Part shown: in pieces, positions 54,875 to 64,000 of the stretch
Numbering within the stretch: position 1 is the stretch's first letter
Layout of the letters: each line of letters opens with the position of its first letter
NCBI RefSeq assembly: GCF_026013645.1
Contig: NZ_CP110224.1
Coordinates: forward strand, 1,922,001 to 1,986,000
Direction of reading: 5' to 3'
Source of the DNA: Virgibacillus natechei
GTDB taxonomy: Bacteria > Bacillota > Bacilli > Bacillales > Amphibacillaceae
DNA length: 64,000 nucleotides
Program-made: the position numbers and the translations under genes
The notes under the pieces: generated by a model
What the model was told of the DNA's origin: nothing
Database searches by the model: none
The model's input: the letters and a program-made list of their open reading frames with translations, nothing else

Positions 54875-56644
54875 TTAGTCGCTATTATTTTGTGGAATCT
54901 TAAAAGTAAAACTAGTTCCTTGGTCCATTTTACTGTTAACAGTAATAATTCCTTGATGTATATCAATCATATTTTTCGCAATTGCTAAGCCTAACCCAGT
55001 CCCTATTTTCGTTTTATTCCTTGTTCTAGCTTTATCTGCTTTATAAAAACGTTCAAACACAAAAGGTAAATCTTCTTCAGGAATGCCACTTCCGTTATCT
55101 TCAACAGTTACATGAAATTCATTTGTTGTAGATTCAATATAAACCTTAACAAATCCATTTTCAGCTGTATATCTTATCGCATTATCAATTAAATTTGTGA
55201 ATACTTGTTCTAATCTGTCTGGATCTGCTATTATATTCGGTTCAGCTATATTCTTTTTAAATGATAATTCTATTTGATTATCAGTTGCTAACCCATTAAA
55301 TTTCTTCATAATGCGGTCGACATATGTTTCTACATCAATGGTTTCCAGATTCAGTTGGATATTCCCTGCTTCCATCCGGGCAATATCTAATAACTCATTA
55401 ACAAGTCGCCCCATACGTAATGATTCCTCATGAATAATTTGTGCAAGTTCATTTTTTTCCTCTTTACTATCAGCTATATCGTCAACTATCGCTTCACTAT
55501 AGCCTTGAAGCATTGAAATTGGCGTACGTAATTCATGGGATACATTTGCTATAAAATCTTTACGCAACTTATCTGACTGTCTTTCCTCTGTCATATCTCG
55601 AATCACAGCAACTGCACCACGAACATACGACTGGTCATATAATGGTGTCATCAGCATCACGTAATTTCTTCCTTGTAAACTTATCTCATGTAATACTTGC
55701 GTCTCTCCATCAATTACGTTTTGCAAAACCTGATTCAATTCATGTGGTAACTTTTGATTTTCACCTGTCACCTTTATATTATTTTCAAAATACCAATTCT
55801 CAAAGAATTTTTCCGAGGGCGGATTGGTTACAATCATATCACCATTACGATTGAGTGTTACTACGCCATCTGCCATGGAACTTAAGATACTGGAAAGCTG
55901 TTCTTTCTCCTGACGTAAGGCGTTTATATGAAATTTAAGTTGTTGCCCCATTCGATTAAATGCTATAGCTAATTCACCAATTTCATCATTTGTTAATTTA
56001 GGTACCTTTGTATTAAACTCACCTCTCGTTAAGTCAAAGGCAGCCTCTCGCATTTTGATTAATGGTGACGTAATACGCGTTGATAAGAAGAATGCAAATA
56101 TAGTAGTTAAGATGATAGCAATTCCAGCAGCTAGAAAGATTATCCTAGTAGTCTCTCCCTTGGTTTGTTCAATAACATCTAGAGACTGATATACAAATAC
56201 AGCTGCGTCACTTGTTAATATTGGTTCGCCAACAATCATTGTTTCTATATCGCTCGCGGCTAATTCCATCTGTCTTCTTATTTGTTCGTTATTTATTAAT
56301 ACGTCTGTGAATTCCTCTATATTCTTTATCCAATTTGCATCCAATCCAGATAGATTTTCATTGGAACTACTGGAGACCCATATGTCATTCTCACCAAATA
56401 TAATTGCTATACGACTATCCGGATCCTGTATACGTTCTGTTGTATCAATAATCGTTGATCTATTGGGTTCTTGCTCAACCAACTCAGATACTTTAGTCGC
56501 CGTTTGTATCATATCTTTTTCTGCTTCATCAATATGAAAGTTCTCAAAAAACTCCAATAATAAAATTGTCAGTATAAGTAAAACAAACGAAACTAGCAAT
56601 AATATCGTTATCGCTAGTTTACCTACTACACTACGCCAAAACAT
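54875..56644 (-). CDS. resE: Sensor histidine kinase ResE
   Basis: Membrane kinase for respiration and oxygen limitation signalling. The 589-residue protein has two membrane segments flanking an extracytoplasmic domain (about residues 10-30 and 170-190), HAMP (RITSPLIKMREAAFDLTRGE), a PAS-like domain, HisKA with the phosphorylated histidine in NVSHELRTPISML, and HATPase motifs (DNAIRYTAENG, GTGLGLAIAKNM). Its ATG overlaps the resD stop by one base. Confidence 0.93.
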   Translation of the reverse strand: MFWRSVVGKLAITILLLVSFVLLILTILLLEFFENFHIDEAEKDMIQTATKVSELVEQEPNRSTIIDTTERIQDPDSRIAIIFGENDIWVSSSSNENLSGLDANWIKNIEEFTDVLINNEQIRRQMELAASDIETMIVGEPILTSDAAVFVYQSLDVIEQTKGETTRIIFLAAGIAIILTTIFAFFLSTRITSPLIKMREAAFDLTRGEFNTKVPKLTNDEIGELAIAFNRMGQQLKFHINALRQEKEQLSSILSSMADGVVTLNRNGDMIVTNPPSEKFFENWYFENNIKVTGENQKLPHELNQVLQNVIDGETQVLHEISLQGRNYVMLMTPLYDQSYVRGAVAVIRDMTEERQSDKLRKDFIANVSHELRTPISMLQGYSEAIVDDIADSKEEKNELAQIIHEESLRMGRLVNELLDIARMEAGNIQLNLETIDVETYVDRIMKKFNGLATDNQIELSFKKNIAEPNIIADPDRLEQVFTNLIDNAIRYTAENGFVKVYIESTTNEFHVTVEDNGSGIPEEDLPFVFERFYKADKARTRNKTKIGTGLGLAIAKNMIDIHQGIITVNSKMDQGTSFTFKIPQNNSD

Positions 56645-57366
56645 TAGTCATCATCTACCTCAAATTTATATCCGACACCCCATACTGTTACAATCATCTT
56701 AGCAGCTTTTTCGGAGACCATATTTAATTTCTCCCTTAAGCGCTTCACGTGGGTGTCAACTGTACGTAAATCACCAAAGAACTCATATTGCCATACTTCT
56801 TTTAATAATTGTTCACGGTTAAACACCTTATCTGGAGATTCTGCTAGAAAACAAAGTAATTCATATTCTTTTGGTGTTAAAAATACTTCCTCCCCATCGG
56901 CATTTACACGGTGTGCGTCATGGTTTATCGTCAGGTGAGGAAAAACAAGAACATTCTTTGCAGCAGTGGTCGTCTCGCTAACAGATGAAGGAGACACTCT
57001 TCGTAACAACGCTTTGACACGCAAAACGACTTCCCTAGGACTAAAAGGCTTTACAATATAGTCATCTGCCCCCACTTCAAATCCTTGTACTCGATTTCCT
57101 TCTTCACCTTTTGCTGTTAACATAATTACTGGGGTTGTTTTTTCTTTTCTTAATTCTTTGCAGACCTCTATGCCATCCATTTCCGGCATCATAAGATCCA
57201 ATAATATAACATTATAATTATTATTCAGCGATTTTTCTAAGGCATCAGCACCATTATCCGCTTCCTCTACTTCATATTCTTCTCTTTCCAAATACATTCG
57301 AATTAATCGGCGAATTCTTTCTTCATCATCTACCACTAATATTTTACCATTTGTGTCTATACCCAT
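56644..57366 (-). CDS. resD: Response regulator ResD
   Basis: OmpR-type regulator of 240 residues. The receiver domain has the acidic pair VVDDEERIRR, the phosphoryl aspartate in LLDLMMPEMDGIEVC and the lysine in VKPFSPRE. The C-terminal winged helix includes LTPKEYELLCFLAESPDKV and VDTHVKRLREKL. It controls respiratory and anaerobic genes, among them qcr-type and res genes in Bacillus. A hairpin lies between resC and resD, so a separate promoter is likely. Confidence 0.95.
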   Translation of the reverse strand: MGIDTNGKILVVDDEERIRRLIRMYLEREEYEVEEADNGADALEKSLNNNYNVILLDLMMPEMDGIEVCKELRKEKTTPVIMLTAKGEEGNRVQGFEVGADDYIVKPFSPREVVLRVKALLRRVSPSSVSETTTAAKNVLVFPHLTINHDAHRVNADGEEVFLTPKEYELLCFLAESPDKVFNREQLLKEVWQYEFFGDLRTVDTHVKRLREKLNMVSEKAAKMIVTVWGVGYKFEVDDD

Positions 57367-57422
57367 ATAAATTCCCCCTATTCGACTTCTGCTACTGTTG
57401 AGCTACTTATAAGTATAACAAG

Positions 57423-57456
57423 ACGAGGCATTAATTAGTTACTAATAATGCCTCGT
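57423..57456 (-). terminator. Hairpin between resC and resD
   Basis: ACGAGGCATTA / TAATGCCTCGT is a perfect 11-bp stem. The minus strand tail CTTGTTATACTT is only moderately U-rich, so it could be a partial terminator or processing site. It separates resABC from resDE. Confidence 0.6.
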
Positions 57457-57510
57457 ACTATCTTACTATTTTACTTCTTGTCTTTTACTAAGCTCAAACT
57501 ACGAAAAAAC

Positions 57511-58710
57511 TTATGCATACGAATGTAAACCAGCCAAGACTAAATTAACAACTATTAGGTTAAACATGATTATAGCAAATCCGATCACAGCCAACCATGC
57601 GGACTTTTCTCCATGCCATCCCCTTGAAAGTCTCAAATGTAGGAACGCAGCATAGAAGAACCATGTTATTAATGCCCAAACTTCTTTAGGGTCCCATCCC
57701 CAGAATCGATCCCAAGCTATTTGTGCCCAAATTGCAGCAAATATTAAACCTCCCAATGTAAATACTGGGAATCCAATCGCTACTGCTCGATAATTAACTT
57801 CATCTAGAAGATCCGCTTTTGTATTTTTAAGTTTCGGTTGAATGGCTGCCCCAATTCGTTTTCTTAAAATTAAACGTAGCAAGCCATATATGATGGAACC
57901 AGTTATTACGGACCATATTACAGTGTTAAATTGCCGGCCAGCATCTTGACCCTGCATCCAACTAGGTGTTTCAAATAGCGGTTGCATAACATCATCTGTA
58001 ACTAATTCACCTTCATATGGTGCAGCGATTGCTGGTAAATGGTAATCTGTCGTTACTTCATTGTTTTGTTCTACATATTCAAATGTAGCATTGTAATCCA
58101 TCAGATTAAACACGGTTGTAATAACAATAAATCCTATGAAGAGAAAGACTGTATACAATACAATCTCGAGCCAAGTCGTCCGTTTACTTGTCGCAGACTG
58201 GTCAATTTGTCTAATCAAATAAATCAAACCTGCAACAAAGCTAATTGCTAAAATTCCTTGTGCTAAGGAAACGGTTGATACGTGTATCCACAACCAATGG
58301 CTTTGCAAGGAAGGGACTAATGGCGATATTTCAGTTGGGAACATACTTGCATACGCAATCATGATAAGTGCAAAAGGTAATGCAAATAATCCTAATACAT
58401 TTAGCTTATAAATAAAGTAAATGATTATGAAAGCAAGAACAATACACATTCCCAAAAATGTCATAAATTCAAATAAATTACCTAGCGGAGCATGTCCACC
58501 AGCAACCCATCTCGTGATAAAATAGCCAAGTTGAGCAATAAAACCAATAATACTTAATGTAATACCAATATTCCCTGCTATATTTTTTTTGTTTTTTAAA
58601 TCTGTTGTGCGCTTATCTCTTATCGTAGCACCAAAGAAAAAAGTTGCCACTAAGTAAAGTACAAAAGCAGTATAAAGCAATGTACTACTTATACTCACTA
58701 AACTATCCAT
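57511..58710 (-). CDS. resC: Cytochrome c biogenesis protein ResC (CcsA)
   Basis: Membrane part of the system II cytochrome c synthase. The 399-residue protein has eight or more hydrophobic segments and the tryptophan-rich haem-handling motif [19 protein letters not shown]. Histidines at [15 protein letters not shown] and [14 protein letters not shown] are haem-ligand candidates. Needed for haem attachment to the QcrC cytochrome domain encoded in the same window. Confidence 0.94.
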   Translation of the reverse strand: MDSLVSISSTLLYTAFVLYLVATFFFGATIRDKRTTDLKNKKNIAGNIGITLSIIGFIAQLGYFITRWVAGGHAPLGNLFEFMTFLGMCIVLAFIIIYFIYKLNVLGLFALPFALIMIAYASMFPTEISPLVPSLQSHWLWIHVSTVSLAQGILAISFVAGLIYLIRQIDQSATSKRTTWLEIVLYTVFLFIGFIVITTVFNLMDYNATFEYVEQNNEVTTDYHLPAIAAPYEGELVTDDVMQPLFETPSWMQGQDAGRQFNTVIWSVITGSIIYGLLRLILRKRIGAAIQPKLKNTKADLLDEVNYRAVAIGFPVFTLGGLIFAAIWAQIAWDRFWGWDPKEVWALITWFFYAAFLHLRLSRGWHGEKSAWLAVIGFAIIMFNLIVVNLVLAGLHSYA

Positions 58711-58731
58711 AAATAATGCCTCCTGTTACAT

Positions 58732-60378
58732 CTATTCATCTTCATCTAATTCTTTTTGATCGTCAACCATCTTAACATTCGTATCTTCTATTATTTTTTC
58801 GATGTCCTTTTTGATACCAAACCAGTTTTTATTTGTATGAGCAGCTAATAATAACCCATTATCTTTCGGATGGATCCAAATTCTTCTATGATACCAGTAC
58901 ATTCCCTGAACAACACCGATCATAAAGATCGCTGCACCTAAACCAAAAAACGGTAATGTATAATCACGTCTGACTGTTAATCCACTGACATCATGTGTAT
59001 CAAAGTTTTCTATTGCAACGTTATATTGGTTTTCTTCAGTTGGATCAATATTGCTACCAATCCCTAAGAAGCTTGTCTCTGTAATATCACTGTCAGGAGG
59101 AGATACAAAGAGTACAAACGCAGGATTTCTCGAGTAATTTGTTTCTGATGCAGGCATTCCATCATCATCTAGATAAAAATCGGGATAATATTGTGCCAGT
59201 TCTACATGAAATCCATTATCTAAGTCATATTCCATATCAGGCGACGTTAAATCAATTGTAAATTCATCTAATGCTTCTTGACTGGGGTCGTCTGATTCAT
59301 GAATTTTAAAGGTCATCGTTGAAAATTCATTCAACTGATATCCAGCTTGATATAATGTATATCCATCAAATTTAAGTGGTTGATTCAATCGGATTTCACC
59401 TTCTTTGATTGGTTCAAGTTCCGGATCCGTACCCGCTACCGATTGGTCCGCTTGCGAAATAACTACATTCGTTTGATAATTACTTGCAACCATACCTCCT
59501 TGTTGCTCTATGGCATCGGCGAATCGTTCGTCCTCTTCATCGTGGGTCTCCATAATAAATTCCTTGTTCTCTACATAGTATTCCCTCTCAGTTCCGGGAA
59601 TAACAATTTCCTGGCCTTCTCTAACCCAAACGTATTCATCCATATATAATATAGGGGTGAAACGTAATAACGCCGCAAGTAAGATTATAATTAAACCAAT
59701 GTGGTTAACATATGGACCCCATCTGGAAAACCTGCCTTTTTCAGCCATAATATGTCCATTTTCATCTCTTACTTTATAACGCTGTTTTTTAAGGCTTTCT
59801 TTCAGCTTTATAATTTCCTCATCCGTAACTGTTTCTGTTTCACTATATAATCGCTGTCTGTTTAAAAAAGACTCGTGTCGTTTCGCTTTTTGGTTTTTCA
59901 ATGCTTTATACAGTGGAACAAATCGATCAATACTACAAATTACTAAAGACACACCGATTAATGCAATTAAGGTTATGTACCACCATGAGCTATATAAGTT
60001 ATGGAAACCTAATTGATAAAATATCAGCCCAAACAGACCATATTGATCTTCATAAAAGATTGTTGGATCACGTGATTCTGCTCCAGCAGGTATGTACATT
60101 TCTTGTGGTAAGATAGAGCCTACTACGGAAGCTAGTAAGGTTATAACGATAAGCCACACGCCAACTTTCACCGAAGAAAAGAAACTCCAAATCTTATCTA
60201 CTATAGATTTGTTATATGTCTGCGACCTGCGTGCACTACCGTCATAACGCATATTTAATAGTTTCTTTCCTTCGTTCCCATCAATATGCTGATTTCCCTC
60301 TACAGGTTTACCACAAGCTTCACATAGAACCGTTCCTTCCGGATTAATGTGTCCACATTCACATTTAATTTTCTTCAT
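58732..60378 (-). CDS. resB: Cytochrome c biogenesis protein ResB (Ccs1)
   Basis: Partner of ResC in haem transfer to apocytochrome c. The 548-residue protein starts with a four-cysteine zinc-ribbon-like stretch (CECGHINPEG, LCEACGKP), then three membrane helices (FFSSVKVGVWLIVITLLASV, SSWWYITLIALIGVSLVIC, HIGLIIILLAALLRF). A large outer domain and a last helix near the end follow. The architecture matches ResB. It lies between resA and resC with short gaps. Confidence 0.94.
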   Translation of the reverse strand: MKKIKCECGHINPEGTVLCEACGKPVEGNQHIDGNEGKKLLNMRYDGSARRSQTYNKSIVDKIWSFFSSVKVGVWLIVITLLASVVGSILPQEMYIPAGAESRDPTIFYEDQYGLFGLIFYQLGFHNLYSSWWYITLIALIGVSLVICSIDRFVPLYKALKNQKAKRHESFLNRQRLYSETETVTDEEIIKLKESLKKQRYKVRDENGHIMAEKGRFSRWGPYVNHIGLIIILLAALLRFTPILYMDEYVWVREGQEIVIPGTEREYYVENKEFIMETHDEEDERFADAIEQQGGMVASNYQTNVVISQADQSVAGTDPELEPIKEGEIRLNQPLKFDGYTLYQAGYQLNEFSTMTFKIHESDDPSQEALDEFTIDLTSPDMEYDLDNGFHVELAQYYPDFYLDDDGMPASETNYSRNPAFVLFVSPPDSDITETSFLGIGSNIDPTEENQYNVAIENFDTHDVSGLTVRRDYTLPFFGLGAAIFMIGVVQGMYWYHRRIWIHPKDNGLLLAAHTNKNWFGIKKDIEKIIEDTNVKMVDDQKELDEDE

Positions 60379-60452
60379 TTAAAACCCTCACAATATACTT
60401 CTTTTTGTCGCATGTAACGAGCAGTAAAACCTCCACTGTTAGGAGTTTCACT

Positions 60453-61028
60453 TTATAATTCAGGTTGAATATCTTGTAAATGTCCTTCTAATCGTTCCAA
60501 TGTTAAAGCTCCATTAACTACTTCCTCTATTTCTCCATTCGGATTAATAAAAAATGTGCTTGGAATCGGGCCTACTTTGTATAAATCCATTATCTCGCCG
60601 GTTGTATCATGAGGAATTGGAAATGTAAGTCCAAAATCGTCGATAAACCGATCGATAACTAATGTGGTTGCATCTAAACTTACTGCAACTATTTCTACTC
60701 CTTTATCTTTATACTCAGGATATAACTCTTCCATATAAGGCATTTCATCTTTACAGGGCTCACACCAAGTTCCCCAAAAATTAAGCATAACACCCTTGCC
60801 TTCCAACTCACTTAATTGAATTGTCTCTACTTCATTATTTTCATTCACTTGCTCTAATTCAAAATCAGGTGCTTCATCTCCTGCACTGTATATGGTATTA
60901 TCTTGTTGGAAGTTAGATACTAAAGCAAAAACTACTGCAACCAATAATACTGCCAAAATAGCCGATCTAAATATTAATCGATTTCTTTTCTTGTTTTTTT
61001 TCTTTTTTTTGATTTGGTCTAAACTCAT
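60453..61028 (-). CDS. resA: Thiol-disulfide oxidoreductase ResA
   Basis: Membrane-anchored thioredoxin-like protein that reduces apocytochrome c cysteines before haem attachment. The 191-residue protein has a lysine-rich N-terminus, one membrane helix (SAILAVLLVAVVFALV) and the redox site GTWCEPCKDEMPYME, with the CEPC sequence typical of ResA. First gene of resABC. Confidence 0.95.
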   Translation of the reverse strand: MSLDQIKKKKKNKKRNRLIFRSAILAVLLVAVVFALVSNFQQDNTIYSAGDEAPDFELEQVNENNEVETIQLSELEGKGVMLNFWGTWCEPCKDEMPYMEELYPEYKDKGVEIVAVSLDATTLVIDRFIDDFGLTFPIPHDTTGEIMDLYKVGPIPSTFFINPNGEIEEVVNGALTLERLEGHLQDIQPEL

Positions 61029-61080
61029 TCAGATCACCCCAACACATTATACCACGTATACCCCGTGTAAAATTTGTCTA

Positions 61081-61821
61081 TTATTTAACAATTTCACTTG
61101 CCTTATTCCATATCTGTTTAACTTCTTTTGGGTTTAATGCTCTATACTCACCAGGTTTTAGTCCATCTAATGTTAATACTCCATATCTTTCCCTCTTTAA
61201 TTTCATCACCGGATACCCCAGTTGTTCCATCATACGTCTTACATGCTTATTTTTACCTTCATGTAATGTAATTTCAATTATCATTGTATTTTTTTTCTTG
61301 TCTGTCGATAAAATGTTATAGTTTGTAGCTTTTAAAATATCTTTATCTGATTTGACCCCTTTACGTAACTGACCTAACTCCATCTTGCTCGGAATTCCTT
61401 TTATTTTAGCTACGTATATCTTTTCTACTTCATATTTCGGATGCATAAGCTGATTAGCAAATTCTCCATCATTCGTTAATAACAATATTCCAGAAGTATC
61501 ATAGTCGAGCCTACCAATTGGAAAGATACGTTCACTGATTCCCTCTAGGAAATCGGTCACTACTTTTCTTCCTTTATCATCTTTGACACTCGAAATAACA
61601 CCGCGGGGTTTATATAGCAAATAATATACTGGTAATTCCTTTTCTAAAGGCACACCATTAACTTCAATCTTATCGTTTGCAGTAACTTTAGATCCTAATT
61701 CATCGACAACTTTATCATTAACCTTTATTTTTCCATCTACAATAAGTTGTTCTGCTTTTCTTCGTGATGTCACACCACTCTGTGCAATAACCTTTTGGAG
61801 TCTTTCTTCTCTGTTTGTCAT
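61081..61821 (-). CDS. rluB: 23S rRNA pseudouridine synthase RluB
   Basis: Modifies a uridine in helix 89/93 region of 23S rRNA. The 246-residue protein has an N-terminal S4 domain (RLQKVIAQSGVTSRRKAEQL) and the catalytic aspartate in GRLDYDTSGILLLTNDG, followed by HEGKNKHVRRMMEQLGYPV. ATG 61821 has GGTGG upstream. It lies between spmB and resA, the usual place. Confidence 0.92.
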   Translation of the reverse strand: MTNREERLQKVIAQSGVTSRRKAEQLIVDGKIKVNDKVVDELGSKVTANDKIEVNGVPLEKELPVYYLLYKPRGVISSVKDDKGRKVVTDFLEGISERIFPIGRLDYDTSGILLLTNDGEFANQLMHPKYEVEKIYVAKIKGIPSKMELGQLRKGVKSDKDILKATNYNILSTDKKKNTMIIEITLHEGKNKHVRRMMEQLGYPVMKLKRERYGVLTLDGLKPGEYRALNPKEVKQIWNKASEIVK

Positions 61822-61861
61822 AAATACCACCATATTTTAATTTTATTTTCTTACATAATAA

Positions 61862-61886
61862 TAGCGTTAACTTTATGTTAACGCTA
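61862..61886 (-). terminator. Terminator of dacB-spmA-spmB
   Basis: TAGCGTTAAC / GTTAACGCTA, a perfect 10-bp stem with loop TTTAT, downstream of spmB. The minus strand tail is TTATTATG, moderately U-rich. Confidence 0.75.
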
Positions 61887-61896
61887 CTTAAACGTA

Positions 61897-62427
61897 CTAT
61901 CCAAATATAATTGTAACAATAATGATTGATGCAAGTATACCAATTAAGTCGGCCAATAGTCCAACCTTTAATGCATACCTCATTTTTTTAATCCCTACAG
62001 CACCGAAATATACGGTTAAAATATATAAAGTAGTATCCGTACTGCCTTGCATAGTTGATGCTAATCTTCCGATAAACGAATCAGGTCCATGGGTGCTTAT
62101 TAGTTCGGTCGTCATCCCAAGTGCTGCTGTACCTGAGATGGGTCTTACTAATGCCAAGGGGATGATATCGGGTGGAATACCAATTGATATCAACAGTGGT
62201 GAAATGAAACCGACAAAAGCCTCCAAAGCACCAGAACTTCTCAATATAGAAATGGACACTATCATACCTACTAAAAAAGGAAGTAAAGAAAATGCCATTT
62301 TGACACCCTCCTTTCCTCCTTCCACAAAAGTTTCATATGCTGGGACTCGTTTCCATGTTGCAGCAACGAGAACAAGTAATATAAAACATGGTATGAGCCA
62401 CGTACTAACAGAAGTTATAATCCCCAT
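61897..62427 (-). CDS. spmB: Spore maturation protein B
   Basis: Membrane protein of 176 residues with a nucleoside-recognition (Gate) domain and four to five membrane helices (LIPCFILLVLVAATWK, ISILRSSGALEAFVGF, LALVRPISGTAALGM). With SpmA it is needed for spore core dehydration. It follows spmA by 2 bases. Confidence 0.94.
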   Translation of the reverse strand: MGIITSVSTWLIPCFILLVLVAATWKRVPAYETFVEGGKEGVKMAFSLLPFLVGMIVSISILRSSGALEAFVGFISPLLISIGIPPDIIPLALVRPISGTAALGMTTELISTHGPDSFIGRLASTMQGSTDTTLYILTVYFGAVGIKKMRYALKVGLLADLIGILASIIIVTIIFG

Positions 62428-62429
62428 TT

Positions 62430-63014
62430 CTATTTCCTCCAGATACTTTTGTAGTAGAAAAATCTGTCAATTAAAATTGCACTAACAGTTGATATCATCG
62501 TTGCAATAATGGTAGTTCCAACAATTTCTGTTGGAGATATGGAATTGTATTGCATACGAATTGCAATAACAGTTGTTGGAATTAACGTTAAGCTTGACGT
62601 ATTTAAAGCTAAAAACGTGATCATCGACCGGGAAGCAGTATCGCTACCGCTTAATTGCTTCATCTGTTCCAATGCTTTAATTCCCATTGGTGTAGCTGCA
62701 TTTCCTAAACCGAATAAATTCGCAGTTATATTTGATAATATATACCCCATCGCTGGATGATCTTTAGGAATATCAGGAAAAATCCTACTAATCACTGGTC
62801 TGAATAATTTGCTAAGTACTTCTAAGATACCGGCTGATTCTGCTACTTTCATAATACCAAGCCAGAACACCAAAACACTGATAAGCCCAATTGACAGTGT
62901 AACAGCTTCATTCGCGCTTTCAAACACCGCTTGATTTACTTGATCCATTGTTCCATTAAACATTGCATAAACGATTCCAATTATTGCCATACAGGCCCAA
63001 ATAATATTAACCAT
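62430..63014 (-). CDS. spmA: Spore maturation protein A
   Basis: Membrane protein of 194 residues, Gate-domain family, with conserved NITANLFGLGNAATPMGIKA and TFLALNTSSLTLIPTTV. It pairs with SpmB and lies 2 bases after dacB, so dacB-spmA-spmB is one operon as in B. subtilis, where it is controlled by sigma E. Confidence 0.95.
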   Translation of the reverse strand: MVNIIWACMAIIGIVYAMFNGTMDQVNQAVFESANEAVTLSIGLISVLVFWLGIMKVAESAGILEVLSKLFRPVISRIFPDIPKDHPAMGYILSNITANLFGLGNAATPMGIKALEQMKQLSGSDTASRSMITFLALNTSSLTLIPTTVIAIRMQYNSISPTEIVGTTIIATMISTVSAILIDRFFYYKSIWRK

Positions 63015-63016
63015 AA

Positions 63017-64000
63017 TTAATACAACCCAATGACTTTCTTGTAAAGGGAGAAAACATTTTGAAAAAAACCTTCTTCCTCTAATCCCGAATGGTCGTTAAA
63101 GATAGATGTTTCCATAATTTTATTTTCACCAAGATAAAACTCAGTTCTTCCGATTACATTGTCCGTTCTATTATTTTCTTTTAATAAATAAGATTGATTG
63201 TCAATATTCGCCATTTCATCTTCCGTTAAGGGAAATACCAAGTCTCGATGTAAATAACCAATAGTATCCGATTTCTCAAGTAGATACTCTTGCTTCCCTT
63301 CTCCAGCGATAGATTTCATGTCAAAATTTTCAAATCCCCATTCAAACATTGCTATATGATCCTCCCAGTCATTCGGAGCATTTAATGTAACCGCAATGAG
63401 ATCCATGCCGTTTTTATTCGCTGAGGAAACTAATGTTCTTCCAGAACTCCTCGTAAATCCAGTTTTTCCCCCTGTGCTGTTATCATAATATTGTGTTAGT
63501 AACTTGTTTTTATTCTGCCAACTATAAGAACGATTACTAGATTGATAAGAAGTAGTTTCTGATACTTCGCGGAATTGTTCATTATCCATTGCTCTGCTCA
63601 TAAGTAGTGCCATATCGTAGGCTGTTGAATAATGATTGTCCGAATCAAGTCCATGTGGATTTTCAAAGTTGCTATTCGTCATTCCCAGCCAGTTCGCTTT
63701 TTCATTCATTAAATAGACAAAACCTTCTTCACTCCCGCCAATATGCTCACTTAGGGCAATCGCAGCATCATTTCCTGACCTTAGCATTAAGCCGTAGACA
63801 AGATCTTCTATTGTTATCTTTTCACCTTGTTCCAAGTAGATGGAAGACCCCTCCGTATAAACAGCTTTTCTGCTGGTGGTTGCCTTCTCCTTCATCATTC
63901 CTGATTCAATTGCAAGTAATCCGGTCATGATCTTAGTTATACTTGCAATCAACTCTTCTTCATGTGCTTGTTTCTCAAATAAAACTCTTCCTGTAGATTG
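63017..64000 (-). CDS. dacB: D-alanyl-D-alanine carboxypeptidase (5' end outside window)
   Basis: Sporulation penicillin-binding protein that trims cortex peptides. The 327 visible residues include the active-site SITK motif (LIASITKIMTG), the SxN motif in LRSGNDAAIAL, and KTG in STGGKTGFTRSSG, followed by the C-terminal PBP5-type domain. The reading frame stays open to the window edge (STGRVLFEKQAHEEE before the active site), so the signal peptide is outside. Linkage to spmAB favours DacB over DacF. Confidence 0.92.
   Translation of the reverse strand, partial: QSTGRVLFEKQAHEEELIASITKIMTGLLAIESGMMKEKATTSRKAVYTEGSSIYLEQGEKITIEDLVYGLMLRSGNDAAIALSEHIGGSEEGFVYLMNEKANWLGMTNSNFENPHGLDSDNHYSTAYDMALLMSRAMDNEQFREVSETTSYQSSNRSYSWQNKNKLLTQYYDNSTGGKTGFTRSSGRTLVSSANKNGMDLIAVTLNAPNDWEDHIAMFEWGFENFDMKSIAGEGKQEYLLEKSDTIGYLHRDLVFPLTEDEMANIDNQSYLLKENNRTDNVIGRTEFYLGENKIMETSIFNDHSGLEEEGFFQNVFSLYKKVIGLY

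Overview
The window is a low-G+C chromosomal segment from a spore-forming member of the Bacillaceae. Gene content and order match the asnS-to-dacB arc of Bacillus subtilis (asnS, aspB, dinG, pan, birA, cca, dapB, qcr, aro, hep, hbs, spoIVA, der, cmk, sleB, gudB, recQ, res, spm). Sporulation genes (spoIVA, spoVIF, sleB, ypeB, spmAB, dacB, ypiB, yph genes), bacillithiol genes (bshA, ypdA) and the intergenic repeats point to the Oceanobacillus/Virgibacillus group. The genus is inferred from gene order and remembered protein sequences, not from any search. Almost all genes lie on the minus strand; only a YitT-family gene and ansA lie on the plus strand. No tRNA, rRNA, CRISPR, prophage or transposase gene was seen.

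Layout. 1-12.6 kb: asparaginyl-tRNA synthetase (cut by the window edge), aspartate aminotransferase, DinG, pantothenate synthesis (panBCD), BirA, CCA-adding enzyme, BshA, DapB and a MazG-type pyrophosphohydrolase that has no ordinary start codon. 12.6-13.5 kb: a gene-free stretch filled by palindromic repeats. 13.5-21 kb: membrane proteins, the menaquinol:cytochrome c reductase (qcrABC) and ypiA/B/F. 21-27 kb: an aromatic supraoperon aroC-aroB-hisC-tyrA-aroA that lacks aroH and the whole trp operon. 27.3-31.7 kb: cheR, ndk, menaquinone side-chain genes (hepT, menG, hepS) and HU, without the TRAP/folE pair usual there. 32-45 kb: spoIVA, spoVIF, gpsA, der, a decayed YIEGIA-family gene, ypfD, plsC, cmk, the PilZ protein YpfA, and the germination pair sleB-ypeB. 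45-53.4 kb: asparaginase, YpdA, glutamate dehydrogenase, YpbH, RecQ and YpbB. 53.5-54.9 kb: a cobalamin riboswitch with an intrinsic terminator controlling a DUF4430 lipoprotein and an ECF-transporter S component. 54.9-64 kb: resABCDE, rluB, spmAB and dacB (cut by the window edge).

Main points. The most system-like feature is the B12-riboswitch-controlled pair, which I read as a candidate vitamin B12 uptake module with an extracellular transcobalamin-like lipoprotein. Loss of trp genes from the aro supraoperon goes with loss of the TRAP gene from its usual place a few kb upstream. At least three families of short repeats occupy the long intergenic gaps. Several sporulation-cluster genes are reduced (ypjB, yphB, ypbE).
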